Assembly: GCA_009739215.1 (NCBI GenBank)
Contig: VSJF01000006.1
Span: forward strand, 806,001 to 870,000
Direction: 5' to 3'
Source of the DNA: Floccularia luteovirens
Taxonomy: Eukaryota; Basidiomycota; Agaricomycetes; Agaricales; Squamanitaceae
DNA: 64,000 bases
The stretch's first letter is position 1. Each line of letters starts with the position of its first letter. This document shows, in pieces, positions 36,389 to 47,969 of this stretch. A program made the position numbers and the translations under genes. The notes beneath the pieces are model-generated. The model had not been told where the DNA came from. It saw nothing but the letters and a program-made list of their open reading frames with translations, and did no database searches.

Positions 36389-38855
36389 ATGAGTCTCCCA
36401 ACTGGAGATTCCCATATCTTGGAATGGCAGGAGTCCGACGTTCACAGTTGGCTATCAGGTCTTGGCTATCCGCATTATGAAAACCAGCTCAAAGGTCGGT
36501 TCATTTCTCCGTGCTAAGGACACTTTTTGACCAGTTAATTGTATCAGAACACAGAATTTCTGGAGATGTCTTGTGTATGCTTGACGCCGACGCTCTAAAA
36601 GCCATCGGCGTCAGCACCATTGGGCAGCGACTTTCCATCTTAAAAGCCATTTATCAACTCAAAGTCGCTGAGAATATCCCCATAGAAGAGGGGCAATATG
36701 TTCCACCATGCAAGTTTGCGCTTCCTCCAGTATATTTTGCACTCTTAACATTCCTAAACAGCGGAAGCGTCGGAACACACAGAAAATGTATCCGTGGATA
36801 AGCTGCACACAATAGTACAGGAACAAGGTATATCCAATTCGCAAACAGTTGTTTTCTCTCTGCTCACAGTTCGTAGCCCAACGATTACGAAGCCTAGAAG
36901 AAGACAACCGCAGCCTCCACAGTACAGTAGAATCTTTTATGGATGAGATCAACTCATTACGTTCTTCAATGGGGCGTATAAGTTCTGTAAGACATAGCCT
37001 TTTGTTTCGATCCCGGTGTTGACTTCTGCACAGGATGAATCAGGAAGCTCACTTCGTCGGCAGACATCATTCAAATGGGATAATAATTTCGTCAAACCTC
37101 AAAAATCTCCCACAAAGGTGGAGATCAGCGATTCACCACACCCATCTCCTCATCGCCTAGAACATGAGATATCCGCTACCACACGCAATGGCAATCCAAT
37201 GATTGCGTCTTCATCCTCATCTTCCAACGAAAAGCTTCGGACAGAACCAGAACATGTTGAAAGTCCTAATCCTAATAATTCTAATCAACTTGCTCCTAAA
37301 GCGCAACGTCAGGAGAGTTCTGACAATCTCAAAAGCTTCAAAGTCAGTTTGGAGGATCCCACATGGAAAGTCCTGCCTGCCGCTCTCAAGAAATATCGAA
37401 TCAATAATGACACATGGCAAAACTATGCAATGTTCATATGTTATGGTTCAGCAGGTCAGTATGATTGCCAGTGAACTATTCGAAACAAGTAACTGATATG
37501 CGTCACCAGGTAACCGTATTGAACGGTGCCTTAGCTACGACGAAAAACCCCTTCTCCTCTTTCAAAGGTTAAAAGACCAAAAAAAGAACCCTGTATTCAT
37601 GCTCAAACACATCAAGGACATCCGATCGCCTATTGCAGTCGCCCAGCAAAAGCATGCTGCTCGTAAGGCATCTTCTGTAATAACTAGCGAAACTGCAGCA
37701 ACCCAGGGCCATCAGAAAGCAGCATCTACCTCCCGACCACTCAACCGCCCAACAAGGCTCGACGTTCAAGACCTTTCTACTGCCCCTGTATCAACAGCTC
37801 TAAGTCCACAACCCGGATGGCCAGACCCTGGTGTTTTGTCGCCATCCGCCGAACAACAAAGAATTGAGGATAGTTCCATTGGTCCATCGCCATCACATCG
37901 CCTAGGACACACCACCAGCTCGACAAGTATGAACGGGAGCACCGGTGTAGCATCTCCCTCGAATGGAGTCGGTGACAGCTCAAAACCTAAGATTAACGTT
38001 GAATCTGGAGATACCCCAATGTCGACTAACTCTGCTGGGAGGGAGATGCCGGTGTCCAGTGGTGTTTCTTATGCAGTAGCGATCTATCCATACATGGCCG
38101 AACACGATGACGAGTTTGATGTCGTAGTGTGAGTCATCAGGTTCATTTTATTAACCTTCCCATTAACTCTCCTACAGGGGCGACACATTCGTCATCCTCT
38201 CTCGGGCTCGTGGCTGGTGGGTGGTTCAACGTGACCCAACGGGGTCTGGTGTTCTGGATACAGACATCGTCAAGCAAGGCTGGGTTCCTGCTGGATGTCT
38301 GCTGGAAACAAATGTACCAGTTGCTTCAGCTATCGCAGAAGCGACTGCAGCCAAAGGTAGTTCCACAACAGCATCATCGCCTCAAACACCAGTGTCGAAA
38401 ACACCAATCCTACCATTGAGCATTATATCAACGAGTTTCCCAGGGATCGCCCTGATGGATTATAAGAAGAAAGGAGAGGAAGAGCTTGACCTAGTCAAGG
38501 ATGAGGCACTGAGGGTATTTAAGCGGTATAACCATTGGTCATATGTTAGTCACTTTTGTTTATCGTGAATGTGTGACCGAAATAATTCCGTCATAACAGG
38601 CTGTCAAAGAAGAAGGCGGCGATCGTGGTTGGGTACCTGTAAGTCGAGACAATTTTCTTAATCCTACTTATCTTCTCACGACTATCCTAGTCTTGGTTTA
38701 TTGGGAAAGTCTCTGCAACACCGGTGACACCAAACCCTGGTGTTCCTTATAATCCATTGGCCAATACATCTGCCTTGGAAGATGTAAATCAGGCGCAAGT
38801 ATCACCGATGTCGTCTGCGTTCCCTCCTGTTCAGTCACGTACACCTGTAATGTAA
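36389..38855 (+). CDS. STE50: Ste50/Ubc2-type adaptor: SAM, RA, two SH3 domains
   Basis: Nine exons (36389-36494, 36548-36709, 36762-36827, 36877-36986, 37034-37454, 37510-38128, 38178-38544, 38600-38638, 38691-38855) give 684 residues. The adaptor links Ras-type signals to the MAPK kinase kinase of the mating and stress pathways. The SAM domain is at about residues 10-75 (ESDVHSWLSGLGYPHYENQL, then GVSTIGQRLSILKAIYQL). A coiled coil follows (QAQRLRSLEEDNRSLHSTVE), then a Ras-association domain (SFKVSLEDPTWKVLPAALKK and SYDEKPLLLFQRLKD). Two SH3 domains close the protein: YPYMAEHDDEFDVVVGDTF with ARGWWVVQ, and DYKKKGEEELDLVKDEALRV with GWVPSWFIGKV. The SH3 pair is the basidiomycete arrangement (Ubc2 of Ustilago, Ste50 of Cryptococcus). 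Intron 2 has a GC donor (GCAAGT). Confidence 0.92.
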
Positions 38856-39567
38856 AACCTCCGAGCCTCGTTGTTCAGCCTCAACTTTCTTGCCTTCAAC
38901 CTTCTTTTTTTGGTTATGATTGCTTTGACGACTTGCTTTTAATACATTGCCTCGATTTCGTATTTATTGTATACATTACCAGGTTCCTTACGACCATCTC
39001 CTCGCTCCTTTGTCTACTTTTTTTTAATACTTAGCATGCTCTTTTACGCTCATTGTATCTGCTACATATCTCATCTCACAGTATTCCCCCCACAATAACG
39101 CCTCCTTTTGGATTGCTACTTCGTTTCTCGACTTGTACTAAAGAAAATTCAAATACTCCGGTTGCGCATTGGTTGATTTCCTGCCTGTGATATATGTATT
39201 GGCGTAGACGAGGGTGAGTATTATTACTAATACGGGTTGTCTCCGGCATACATACCCTCCAGCACGTTGCAAAGGCAGTTATCTGGGTTACTTAGAAATA
39301 CCTTTATCGATCATTCAGTTTCGTTATCACTATGGATTTACTTAGACTCTTAATATGTATGTACTTTTATATTCTAGTGTATACTAAATGAATTATCATG
39401 ACATGAAGCCGACTCGACGTCGTATTATTCGGCATCCCATATGTGACAGCAATCAGCATATTTATGAATTGAGCTGGACGACAACGGCTCAAGCAATGAG
39501 TGATCTAAATACACACACCGAGTCCTCGTGAATACATGTTGCAAGTTTGTTTCATTCATGATCAGTG
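38856..39567. other. Convergent 3' spacer after STE50
   Basis: A pyrimidine-rich 3' stretch follows the STE50 stop for about 200 bases. AT-rich sequence follows to the next stop codon. No gene seen. Confidence 0.5.
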
Positions 39568-40531
39568 TCATGAAATACAGGGGGGTCTTAAAGTAACAAG
39601 AATGAAAGCTGCGATCAAACCAATGGAAAAGTTACGGTTATAGTAATGCGAAATGTGTCGTGGGTGTTGACATCGTTTCAGGTGTTCGAGTCTTGTGGGA
39701 TAAAGTACTGAATTCGTGCTGAGCGGCTGTGGAGGGGTGAGACCTTGTTCATGCAGAAACTGACGTAGCCGTTCCGCTTCTGCTCGGATTGATTTGATCT
39801 GCTTGACTGCTCGTTCCCGTCTCAATCTGGCCAGCTCGTCTATTTGTTCTTGAAATCGACGCACTTTATCTGCAACCTAGAAGCAAATTCAAGGACACAC
39901 CATTAATAAAATCACACACCGTTCTTCAAAGGCCAGGACCTGAATGTCATACTCCTCCTGTACTGATGATGCATGTGTGCAAAGCGTCTTGCTGTCAACA
40001 ATCCCCAGTAGTGCATTCCACTCTCCTTGCCTCACATGACGAGTGAGGTTGGATACTTGACAGAATGTAGTCTGAAACACTATTTCCAGAACAAAAATCA
40101 GGAAGTTAGCATACAAGAAGCAGTCGCTGGACAGTAAGTCGTAAATTTCATCGTTTTCCGTGAATGACATTTGCCAGGACAGTGATTTGATGTGGATAAA
40201 CCTTAAGATCTGCTAGGAACATTATCTTCCCTATAATGCGATCATTGCGATGGCGTAATAAGGTTTCTAGTGTAGTAACTGTGTCATCTGCATGTCGTTT
40301 TTCTGGTAACAAAGGTGATGAAGGTGTTGGAGTTGGTAAAGGGGTTGCTGGAGCTGAATGTTGCATAGAACTTGTTTCAGAATCTGTCCCACCGTCCCAT
40401 CGCTTAAATGTAAGGTAACCATTCCGACCATGACTATCTTGGATGGTTGCCACAACATATTCATGTTGAGAAGGAGATGGAGACTTGATTAAATGAGTAG
40501 AAATATCTTTGGTGGTGGATCCCGAATGCAT
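39568..40531 (-). CDS. Hypothetical protein with a charged coiled-coil segment
   Basis: The clear exons are 40531-40202, 40071-39916 and 39876-39568, which join in phase to about 264 residues. The first 110 residues contain EYVVATIQDSHGRNGYLTFK, then a Pro/Thr-rich linker and TTLETLLRHRNDRIIGKIM. The middle has RHVRQGEWNALLGIVDSKTL and SSVQEEYDIQVLAFEERCV. An Arg/Glu-rich helix (RFQEQIDELARLRRERAVKQ, then IRAEAERLRQFLHEQGL) follows. The tail ends in a short hydrophobic patch (FSIGLIAAFILV). A 12-base microexon (40115-40126, coding RLLL) fits between exons 1 and 2 with good donor and acceptor sites, but skipping it also keeps the frame. I do not recognise the family. Confidence in gene existence is fair, and in the exact structure low. 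Confidence 0.5.
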
Positions 40532-41343
40532 AAATTAAAAAATCCAGAGATATTTGCACAGGGATACAGAAATAAAATTTACAACTAAACTCAACACCTA
40601 CAACAGGTTCAGGTAAGTTCAAAATTCAAAGCAAAAAAGAAAAAAGAAAAGCAAGATATGGCTTCACTTGAGACGACATCTTGGGAAGAGGTATATCCAC
40701 TACGTTATATCCCTTCATTTATCTTATTTTCTCACATATATCCCGTGACTTCTCTTCTCATTAACAGCCTTGTGAGTGCAATTGACATTGCATGGACTCT
40801 TGGGACGTAAAAGTTATAATTTCCGCTAAAAGTGGGAATGTTAATCACTTGGGGCATGCATATAAAGCAAGGATGTAGTGGTGGGATAGGCATGGTCAAT
40901 GATCAATTACCTGTTCATTCATTTACATCGAAGTGTTACATTTTAAGTAGTTACACATTTAATGAGAGAAGGGAAAAAATGAAATTACATCGGGAACTTG
41001 CAGTATGTCTCATGGATAAAAAAGAAAAAGATGACAAAAGTATTGACATAACCGATCAGAGGCGTTGAGTCAATCAACGGCCGTTCTGCCACCACCACTT
41101 TCTGGAATGCCTGTCTTCATTACGGTGTCGGTCCGCTGCTGCGAGAAGAATACAATAAGGATTACACCTGGCGAATACATAATGGGAACGAACCGTTATC
41201 TGTGCTATACAAGTCTGAAGTAGACATTTACGACCTTATAAACTAATCAAGTGTGAATATTAAAAGTAGACTTACGTTTTTCAGAATGTCTGCGATCTCG
41301 GCGTCGGCTTTCATCGGCATCTGTAGTAAGCTCGCAGTAAGTT
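40532..41343. other. Spacer between two minus-strand genes
   Basis: No gene supported. A short plus-strand frame at 40832-41068 has a lysine-rich translation typical of chance ORFs in AT-rich DNA. Probably 3' region of the DnaJ gene plus promoter of the hypothetical gene. Confidence 0.5.
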
Positions 41344-42592
41344 TCAAAATTCTGTTGCTCCCATGAATCTCTTACGTGGAACACCATATCCTCCGGTAGG
41401 AGTTTGGTATGGAGGTGGAGGAACGACATAACCTGCAGGTGCATTCTGGATTTGATTATGATTATGATTGGAGTGGTGTCGACCATCAGGAGATGGGGGT
41501 AAGTGTCGTGAATCCGTGTGACTAGAATGAGGAAGATAACCGCGAGGCGAAGAAGGTTGTTCAATTCCATTGATCGTATGAACCTCCCGGCCATCTGCGT
41601 AAGACCGCGTTACGTGCTCATTCCCCTAAAACATGGATTTAGTAAATCGATGGATAAACCACTTGGGGTGTGGATTCATTTATTCTGACTTACGTCCCAA
41701 TCTCGGCGTTTGTGAACGGTTTGAGTAATACCATTGACAGTGGATGTCATGAAGCTCTCACTTGTCCAGCGGCCCTGCCCACTTTCGAAGGGTGAAGTGT
41801 CCACAGAGAGGAAACCAGGCGTAGGCGCCAGCCTGTCGCGATTAGAGAAGCTGCCCCCCATTCCGGTCAGCATATCACGTTCCATGTTAGCCATCATACC
41901 ACCTATTTCTGCGTGCATTCTATGCATTTGTTCAAATGGATCATTGAACATAGGTGGTGATGGGCGGTGGTGGTGGCGGTGGGGCGAGTGGCGTGCTCTT
42001 GGGAATTCGTCGAATCCAAAGATGGAGTCGAATAGCACAAAAGGATCACTGAGTCCAAACGAGGAGAACGGAGAGCGTGGACCGAAGAATGGATCGGGGA
42101 AGGTATTGGAGCGTGATCCGTATTGATGATGGTAAGAATGATTTCTTGAGTGGTTTCGTGGCACAAAGTCTTCAAGCTCAGGTTCTGGAGGAGGCCAGAC
42201 ACCATGTTGATCATATTCCTAGTATAATTGTGTCTATTGATAGAGTGCAAAGTATATTCAAGCATTTCTGCTTACTTTTCGTTTCTCGGGATCACTTAGA
42301 ATTTCGTATGCATTATTAACCTTTATATAACAGTGAATAACCAATATATGGTCTCATGTCCTACAAACCTTTCTGAACTGTTCCTCTGAGCTTGTTTTCT
42401 CAGCAGCGCTAGCAGTTGGTGGAAGCCTGTCGGGGTGTGTCTGTAATGCCTTTCTCTTGTATGCCTTGCGAACTGTAGGCAACAGGTGGTCATCAATCTT
42501 AATTTGCCTGGGAATTGGAAGTAAGATGACGCACTTTGTTCAGTAGATGCATCCTTTGAGAGTTCGAGGACTTCGTATAAGCTTGTTGCCAT
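41344..42592 (-). CDS. DnaJ (Hsp40) type protein with long disordered tail
   Basis: Five exons (42592-42535, 42472-42369, 42320-42276, 42218-41694, 41625-41344) give 337 residues. The N-terminal J domain starts SLYEVLELSKDASTEQ, has the catalytic HPD in ALQTHPDRLPP, and ends with VNNAYEILSDPEKRKEYDQH, so it should stimulate Hsp70 ATPase. No CxxCxGxG zinc repeats follow. The rest is rich in Phe, Gly, His and Pro (FFGPRSPFSSFGLSDPFVLF, then a His-rich stretch, then SFMTSTVNGITQTVHKRRDW), as in DNAJB6-like type-B proteins. A proline/tyrosine tail (YVVPPPPYQTPTGGYG) ends the chain. Client specificity cannot be read from sequence. The start is 190 bases from the divergent IPI3 start. Confidence 0.88.
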
Positions 42593-42782
42593 GGTAAGAT
42601 GTAGAATCAAGAGGGGAAGAAGGTGCAGAGCCGGACTATAGTAGGAGGAAAGGTGCAATGGACATGCGCCACCCACGACCTTAAATATGCCGGTGCACCT
42701 CCGCATCCTCATCTATCACGTGCTCTTTTTTTCTAGTACTTACTATCCTTGCTACTGTCGTTTCCTCGTCTCAACATTTCAG

Positions 42783-44636
42783 ATGCATCTCCAAGAAACA
42801 ATCTTATGTGCGGGTGCACCCACAACAACCAGTGCAGGACCAGGTGCAATTTCTATCCACGATTTCCAAACCGGAGCCACTCTTGCTTCGTTCAAACAAA
42901 CAAGTGCTGGTTCTCGGTGTACAGCAATTCATGAGTCAACAAACACCCAAGGAGGGTTTATGCTTGCTTCTCAGCCGGACAAGTCGATCATGAACGTGTA
43001 TAACTTCCAGAAGGTGTGCCGCAGCTTTTGCAAGTTCATATACTGTCCATTTAATACATGTGCCATAGGATCAACTCAGTGCTAAGATTGTTCTTCCTGA
43101 GAAATTATCCTGTATTGCCATAGACCCCCGTGGCGATTATTGTGCCGGTGGCACAGCCCAAGGCCGGATACACTTCTGGGAGGCATGTCTCCCTCTCTTT
43201 TGCCCAGTTAATTCATATGAACAAATATGACTAATTAGATTTCATCTGGTCTCCTATATAACTCTTGGGACGCTCATTACCGGAAAGTTAACGTCCTGAG
43301 GTTTACTAGTGATGGTGCAGCGCTTATATCGGGCAGTGATGATTCTGGAGTCAGCGTCTGGTCCGTATCTAGGTCAATATGGCCTCCTTTCCCCCTTTTT
43401 TTAGTATTCACCGATCTTGATGATAGATTGCTTGATGATGAGCTACAAAATGATCTACCGACGCCATATTGCACGCTTTCTGACCATACCTTACCGGTGA
43501 CAGATATTGTTTGCGGCGTTGGTATATTCCCCTCGGCTCGTGTGCTCACTTCTTCAGTTGATCACTCTGTCAAGGTTCGGTTAATCGAACAATTTGGAGT
43601 TATTTTTAATACGCACTTCATAGCTTTGGGACCTCTCCTCAAAATCACTTCTTACTGCCTTCCAATTTCCGCAACCCATAGCCCACCTTGCGTGGGATGT
43701 CACGGAAAGAATGTTTTTCGCTGCTTCGAATGAGGGTTCGATACACCAAGTTAATCTCTTTCGACAACGTGAGTCAAAGTTCGGCGGCCTAATTACCGAA
43801 GCCATCGGCGGTGCAGGAGTAACCGATATCATTAATGTCGAGGAAGAAAATCGCAAAGCTAAGAAACGACTCATATCTGTGCCGTGCATAACTTTTTTCC
43901 CCTCTTAACACCAACTCATCTAATGATCTTCATAATCAGACAACCGATATCCTCCATTGCTATATCGCTAACATCCAACTTCCTACTAGCTGGCACTTTG
44001 GAAGGTTTTGTGCATATATATGATATTCCATCCCACCAGCTACTCCGAACTATTACTGCTCAGAAGGGTCACCAAGTATCGTTCTTGACCGCAATGATAA
44101 AACCACCTGACTTAATTGGCCACATTAGCTTGGATTTCGGGCCAGGGGGTGTAACAGACATTAAAGACGTAATACCGGTGAAACCTGTCATTCCTTTTCA
44201 CAGAACACGGGATGCGAAGGCTCGTGATGCTCATGAAGTTTCTATGATGATACCAAGCCATGATAGCGTACGTCATATACCATATCTATCATAATATCCT
44301 AACTCTCCTGCTTAGCCATACCATGATGAACGAACATCATATTCTAGAGATGAATTTTTCAATGACCATTCTTTCTTCGTACAACCCTCCGCAGTAACCA
44401 CGAATGAAGGCGCCGACGCAGTATCACTGAAATCGAAGGTACAAGATCTTGAAAACGAGGTTGTAAATCTGCGAGAGCAGCTAGGAAAGGCAAAAAGTAT
44501 TAATGACACCATGTGGGATAATATTGTCCAGAAGCTTGTCGGACAACCTAATCAGCAAGATGCTAATGATGTGCCATTGAATAATGAAGATGGTGATGAT
44601 GCGCAAAAGAGAAGGAAAAGGAATAGGGATGCTTAG
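42783..44636 (+). CDS. IPI3: Pre-rRNA-processing WD40 protein Ipi3/WDR18
   Basis: Seven exons give 511 residues. Ipi3 is a WD40 subunit of the nucleolar Rix1 complex that processes ITS2 and matures the large ribosomal subunit. WD-like strands can be followed: IAIDPRGDYCAGGTAQGRIH, then GLLYNSWDAHYRKVNVLRFT and LISGSDDSGVSVWSVSRLL. Later ones are VLTSSVDHSVKLWDLSSKS and SLTSNFLLAGTLEGFVHIYD. The tail has a coiled coil (SKVQDLENEVVNLREQL) and a basic end (KRRKRNRDA). Intron 2 (43183-43238) starts with GC after TGGGAG; the frame cannot continue into ISSGLLYNSWD from a GT donor. The fifth intron donor is slightly uncertain (GTGCAT used). It begins 190 bases from the DnaJ start. Confidence 0.9.
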
Positions 44637-45396
44637 GAAAAGGGGTCGGAATGGTCTATAACCGGCATATCGTTTATGTCACGACAAGCCTTCCCTTATC
44701 ATTATTCCAACAGAACTGCTGACTCCTAAGTCTTCAGTAGTATTCTACAGAACGTGACTGGCTATATCATACGATGATCGCCTCGATGCTTATATCGACG
44801 TTAGGTACGAATCATGGCTCAGAGCTCCTATTCTTCAGTGGTAGCCCCGATAGAGAACCGCCGAAGCACTGGGTGAACCTATATCTTCGGTTCTTTCCTG
44901 TCGGTGGTTAATATTTTATTGACAATAAATGGCGTATATGCAAAGTACCCATTTTCGTTGCTTCTCTGTAAGGGTCCGAAGGTAACTCGAGATTTATCCT
45001 GCTAGACTCCACTTTCCGACCGATCAAGCTACTGTCGTTATCGATTTCATTGACCATGAAATGAATTTCCCGAAGCATACTGAGCATTATGTCTCCAAGA
45101 AGTAGCAGAAAGGCACTGGGATCATCTTCCTACAATAAACGAAGTCAAAGTGAACATCAATTGCAAGGCCATGAGTAGAATCTTTTCACAATACATTGTT
45201 ACATCAAACCATGCTGTATCCCTGGAGCCACTTTGGTTTTTTGTCGGATCCAGCACAGTGAGTGATATGTCGTATTGATAAGGGGTTATGAGACGGATGC
45301 TATTCTCCGGAAGTCTGATAAGATGCGACGATGATGCGCGGACTTTATAAAAAGACCAAGTAACAGTTTCTCGTATTAGTTTGAAGTTTTAATAAA
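44637..45396. other. Spacer before the AA9 gene
   Basis: AT-rich, no coding exon that I can support. A very short frame (20 codons) near 44815 has no support. The last 55 bases contain a TATA box for the AA9 gene. Confidence 0.4.
45346..45354 (+). promoter_or_regulatory. TATA box of the AA9 gene
   Basis: TATAAAAAG lies 43 bases before the chosen ATG at 45397. A canonical TATA box so near the start fits a strongly inducible secreted enzyme gene; that regulation is inferred. Confidence 0.6.
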
Positions 45397-46500
45397 ATGA
45401 AACTCACAGCTTTAGCAATTGTTGCATCGGCCGTGGCCAGCGCAACTGCACATTGTACAGTCTGGGGTGTTTGGGTGAATGGTGTCGATCAAGGTGATGG
45501 CAGGAATCTATATGTCAGTATTCGACCTGTTCTTTGATGTTCGTAACATGTAAAAATGTTTCTTTCTTGTTTAGATTCGCTCGCCCCCAAACAACAACCC
45601 AGTGAAGGATCTTAATTCGACTGCGATGGCATGCAACGTAAATAATCGAGGTATATTCCACCACATAGCTTTTATACTAGGTCAACAATAATGACATGCA
45701 TATAAACAGTCGTGCCTGCAAGTGTTTCAGTAGAAGCAGGAGATGAATTCACATTTGAATGGTACCATAATACGTCCGTTGTTTCTTTTGTTCTGCTTGA
45801 CTTTTCACTAAAGTAAATTGCCTCAGGCGCGACGACGATATTATCGCATCCTTCTCATCATGGTCCAGGTGTGTATTGTTCATACATAAAAATCAACCGC
45901 TGACGCTTCGCCCCAAGTTGCTGTGTATATTGCACCGGCGGCATCCAATGGCGAGGGCCCAGTATGGACCAAGATATTTGAAGATGCATACACCACTAGC
46001 TGGGGCGTTGACCGGCTTATTCTGTCTCACGGGCAGCACAGCGTGATCATTCCTGATATCCCTGCAGGAGACTATCTTATTCGAGGTATTCATCTCCCTC
46101 CCCTTATTTTGCGTTCCACAAAAATTTATAGTACATTCGGTTTGATTGCAATTGTAGCGGAAATTGTTGCTTTACACGAAGCCGACGTCGCTTATGACGT
46201 AAACCCGAAACGAGGAGCACAACTCTACATGAGTTGCGTCCAAATCAAAGTTACATCGAATGGAACCCAAATTCCTCCTGGAGGAACCACCTTCCCTGGT
46301 TAGTGATTTTGAAAGCGCTGTCTCTCTGATATATGGTATTTACCGTCTGCATAGGGTCATACACTGAATCTACCCCGGGTATTGTCTGGAATCTTTATAT
46401 TGCAAAAGACCCCGCGACATATCTACCGCCTGGACCCCCCGTGTGGGAGGCCGCGGAAGGAGGATCCATTGCGCAAGTTGGCGTTGCGGAGACGTCCTAA
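45397..46500 (+). CDS. AA9 lytic polysaccharide monooxygenase, with one frame break
   Basis: Seven exons encode a secreted copper enzyme that oxidatively cleaves cellulose. Residues 1-18 form a signal peptide ([18 protein letters not shown]), so cleavage leaves an N-terminal histidine ([11 protein letters not shown]) for the copper-binding His brace. Conserved parts are [42 protein letters not shown] and [17 protein letters not shown]; the second brace histidine is in SHHGP and the Tyr in QLYMSCVQ fits the axial position. No cellulose-binding module is attached. In the small exon 45827-45868 the frame ending RDDDIIAS and the one carrying SHHGP are offset by one base, apparently an extra T near 45848-45856, and no GT donor exists inside it. 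A good TATA box precedes the gene. Confidence 0.85.
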
Positions 46501-46851
46501 AGAGTCCATGATAATGATAAAGATAAGCTGTGGTAGATATACCAAGATAGTTCCTGTATGGTTACCACTCAGTACTGTCCAACTTATTGTCTTTGACTTT
46601 TGCGATGCCAAGATCCAAGGAGTACTTGGTAATAATTGAGAAAGAGTGCTTAGCAGCTTAAGCCCTTCTCCGACGATTTTAATCACGTGACATCAATCGG
46701 CGGGAAGAGGCTCGCCGAACCGATGCCTAGAACAGTGACTGCTACAGACAACACATACGTGTGCAGTTTCAGCCATCGCAACGAAATACTCTCACATTCC
46801 ACTTCTTGTTCAACTACTCACATCTTGACCAACGTTTCCATTGAATTGAAC
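46501..46851. other. Spacer before the TMEM14 gene
   Basis: A frame open from 46687 leads into the TMEM14 start codon but has no conserved sequence. Probably leader and promoter. No gene seen. Confidence 0.4.
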
Positions 46852-47355
46852 ATGGTCAGTAGATGTGTCTCCTTTTAGTTGTTTAGAACAATTTCTGATG
46901 ATTCCGATTCTGCATTGGCAGTCTGCGTATCCCGCGTATGCTATGGGAGGTTTGTGTATCGTGGGTGGTCTCACTGGGTTCGCAAAGTCGCGCTCGATCC
47001 CATCACTGGTGGCTGGTGTTGGGTGAGTAATCTTGCGTGATGCGATTCAACATTAGGCACTGCGCGTCTAACGTTTTCTTTTAAAGTGTGGGGCTGTTGT
47101 ACTTATGGGGTGCCGATAGTATCCGCAAAGGGACAGCAAATGGCTTGGAAGCTGCACTTGGTGAGCAATAAATATGTAGCATGTGGACACAAACCTTGTA
47201 AATAACTTAACCGCATGTATTTAGGTGCCTCTGCATTGCTATTCCTCTCATCCATCCCTCGTGTGTCGAAAGGGCCTGTACCCGCTATTCTGGCTCTGAC
47301 ATCAGCTGGAACTGGACTTTATTACGGAAGTACAGTTTATAACCTTAGGGGATAG
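46852..47355 (+). CDS. TMEM14 family small membrane protein
   Basis: Four coding segments (46852-46854, 46922-47022, 47087-47160, 47225-47355) give 102 residues. It has the three or four hydrophobic helices of the TMEM14 family: YAMGGLCIVGGLTGFAKS, then LVAGVGVGLLYLWGADSI, ALGASALLFLSSIP and AILALTSAGTGLYYGS. Human TMEM14C is a mitochondrial inner-membrane protein linked to heme synthesis, but the role of fungal members is unclear. The first coding exon holds only the ATG, directly followed by the intron donor GTCAGT, so the second codon TCT comes from the next exon. All phases agree. The transcript would have an untranslated first exon portion upstream. Confidence 0.88.
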
Positions 47356-47969
47356 GTTTAAGTTGTTTTAAAAAAATCGAACCTTTGTATTCTTGTTATA
47401 TTCTTTCTCTCCATCTATGCTTGAAATGAGAACTTTGCAGAATTTCCTTCTTTTGCTCTGAGCTTTGATCGCATGTGGAGTAATGACCTTTCGCTAGAAG
47501 TCGAACCCCTCCTGCTCTTGGCTGCCGGCAATGAAAGTTCGGCATCAGCGCATTTTGGGGTTCCCGGAAGGTGCTTACGGATATCCTTCCAAATGGTTTT
47601 CAAGGTTGATTATTGCTGGGACTCAAGATATGGTAAATGTTCAGTTAACGGTAGGTATGACTCTCTACCCCAACCATCCGCGCAACATGATCAACGAGAA
47701 TGTAGAATACCAACTTAAACATAAACGTTGCAACTTCCCGCGGCAAGGTCTCGGATTTGTACGGCTATTTTTAGAGGCGGAGACCAGGAACAAAAGTGAG
47801 CCGAAAGACCGACTCGCTCGTACGAGATTCGATTGAGATTTGAATGATTCGGTCCGTATAAAATATTTGGAATTGAGCTGGATGGCGCAAGAATTGAGTT
47901 TTGCTATTTCAATTACTGCGCTTTCTATTACCGCTTGGGAAGGTGCACAGTCGAATACTTCTCAAAATT
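47356..47969. other. Interval with two unassigned frames
   Basis: A plus-strand frame (47531-47836) and an overlapping minus-strand frame (47415-47603) are open but do not join to anything convincing. The minus-strand one has KHLPGTPKCADAELSLPAAK and a serine/arginine-rich tail, which might be a real exon. I could not build a start for it and leave it unassigned. The interval also holds the PQ-loop promoter. Confidence 0.35.

Noticed and set aside
40832..41068. Lysine-rich plus-strand ORF
   Set aside because: Composition is typical of a chance frame in AT-rich DNA, with no splice or promoter support.
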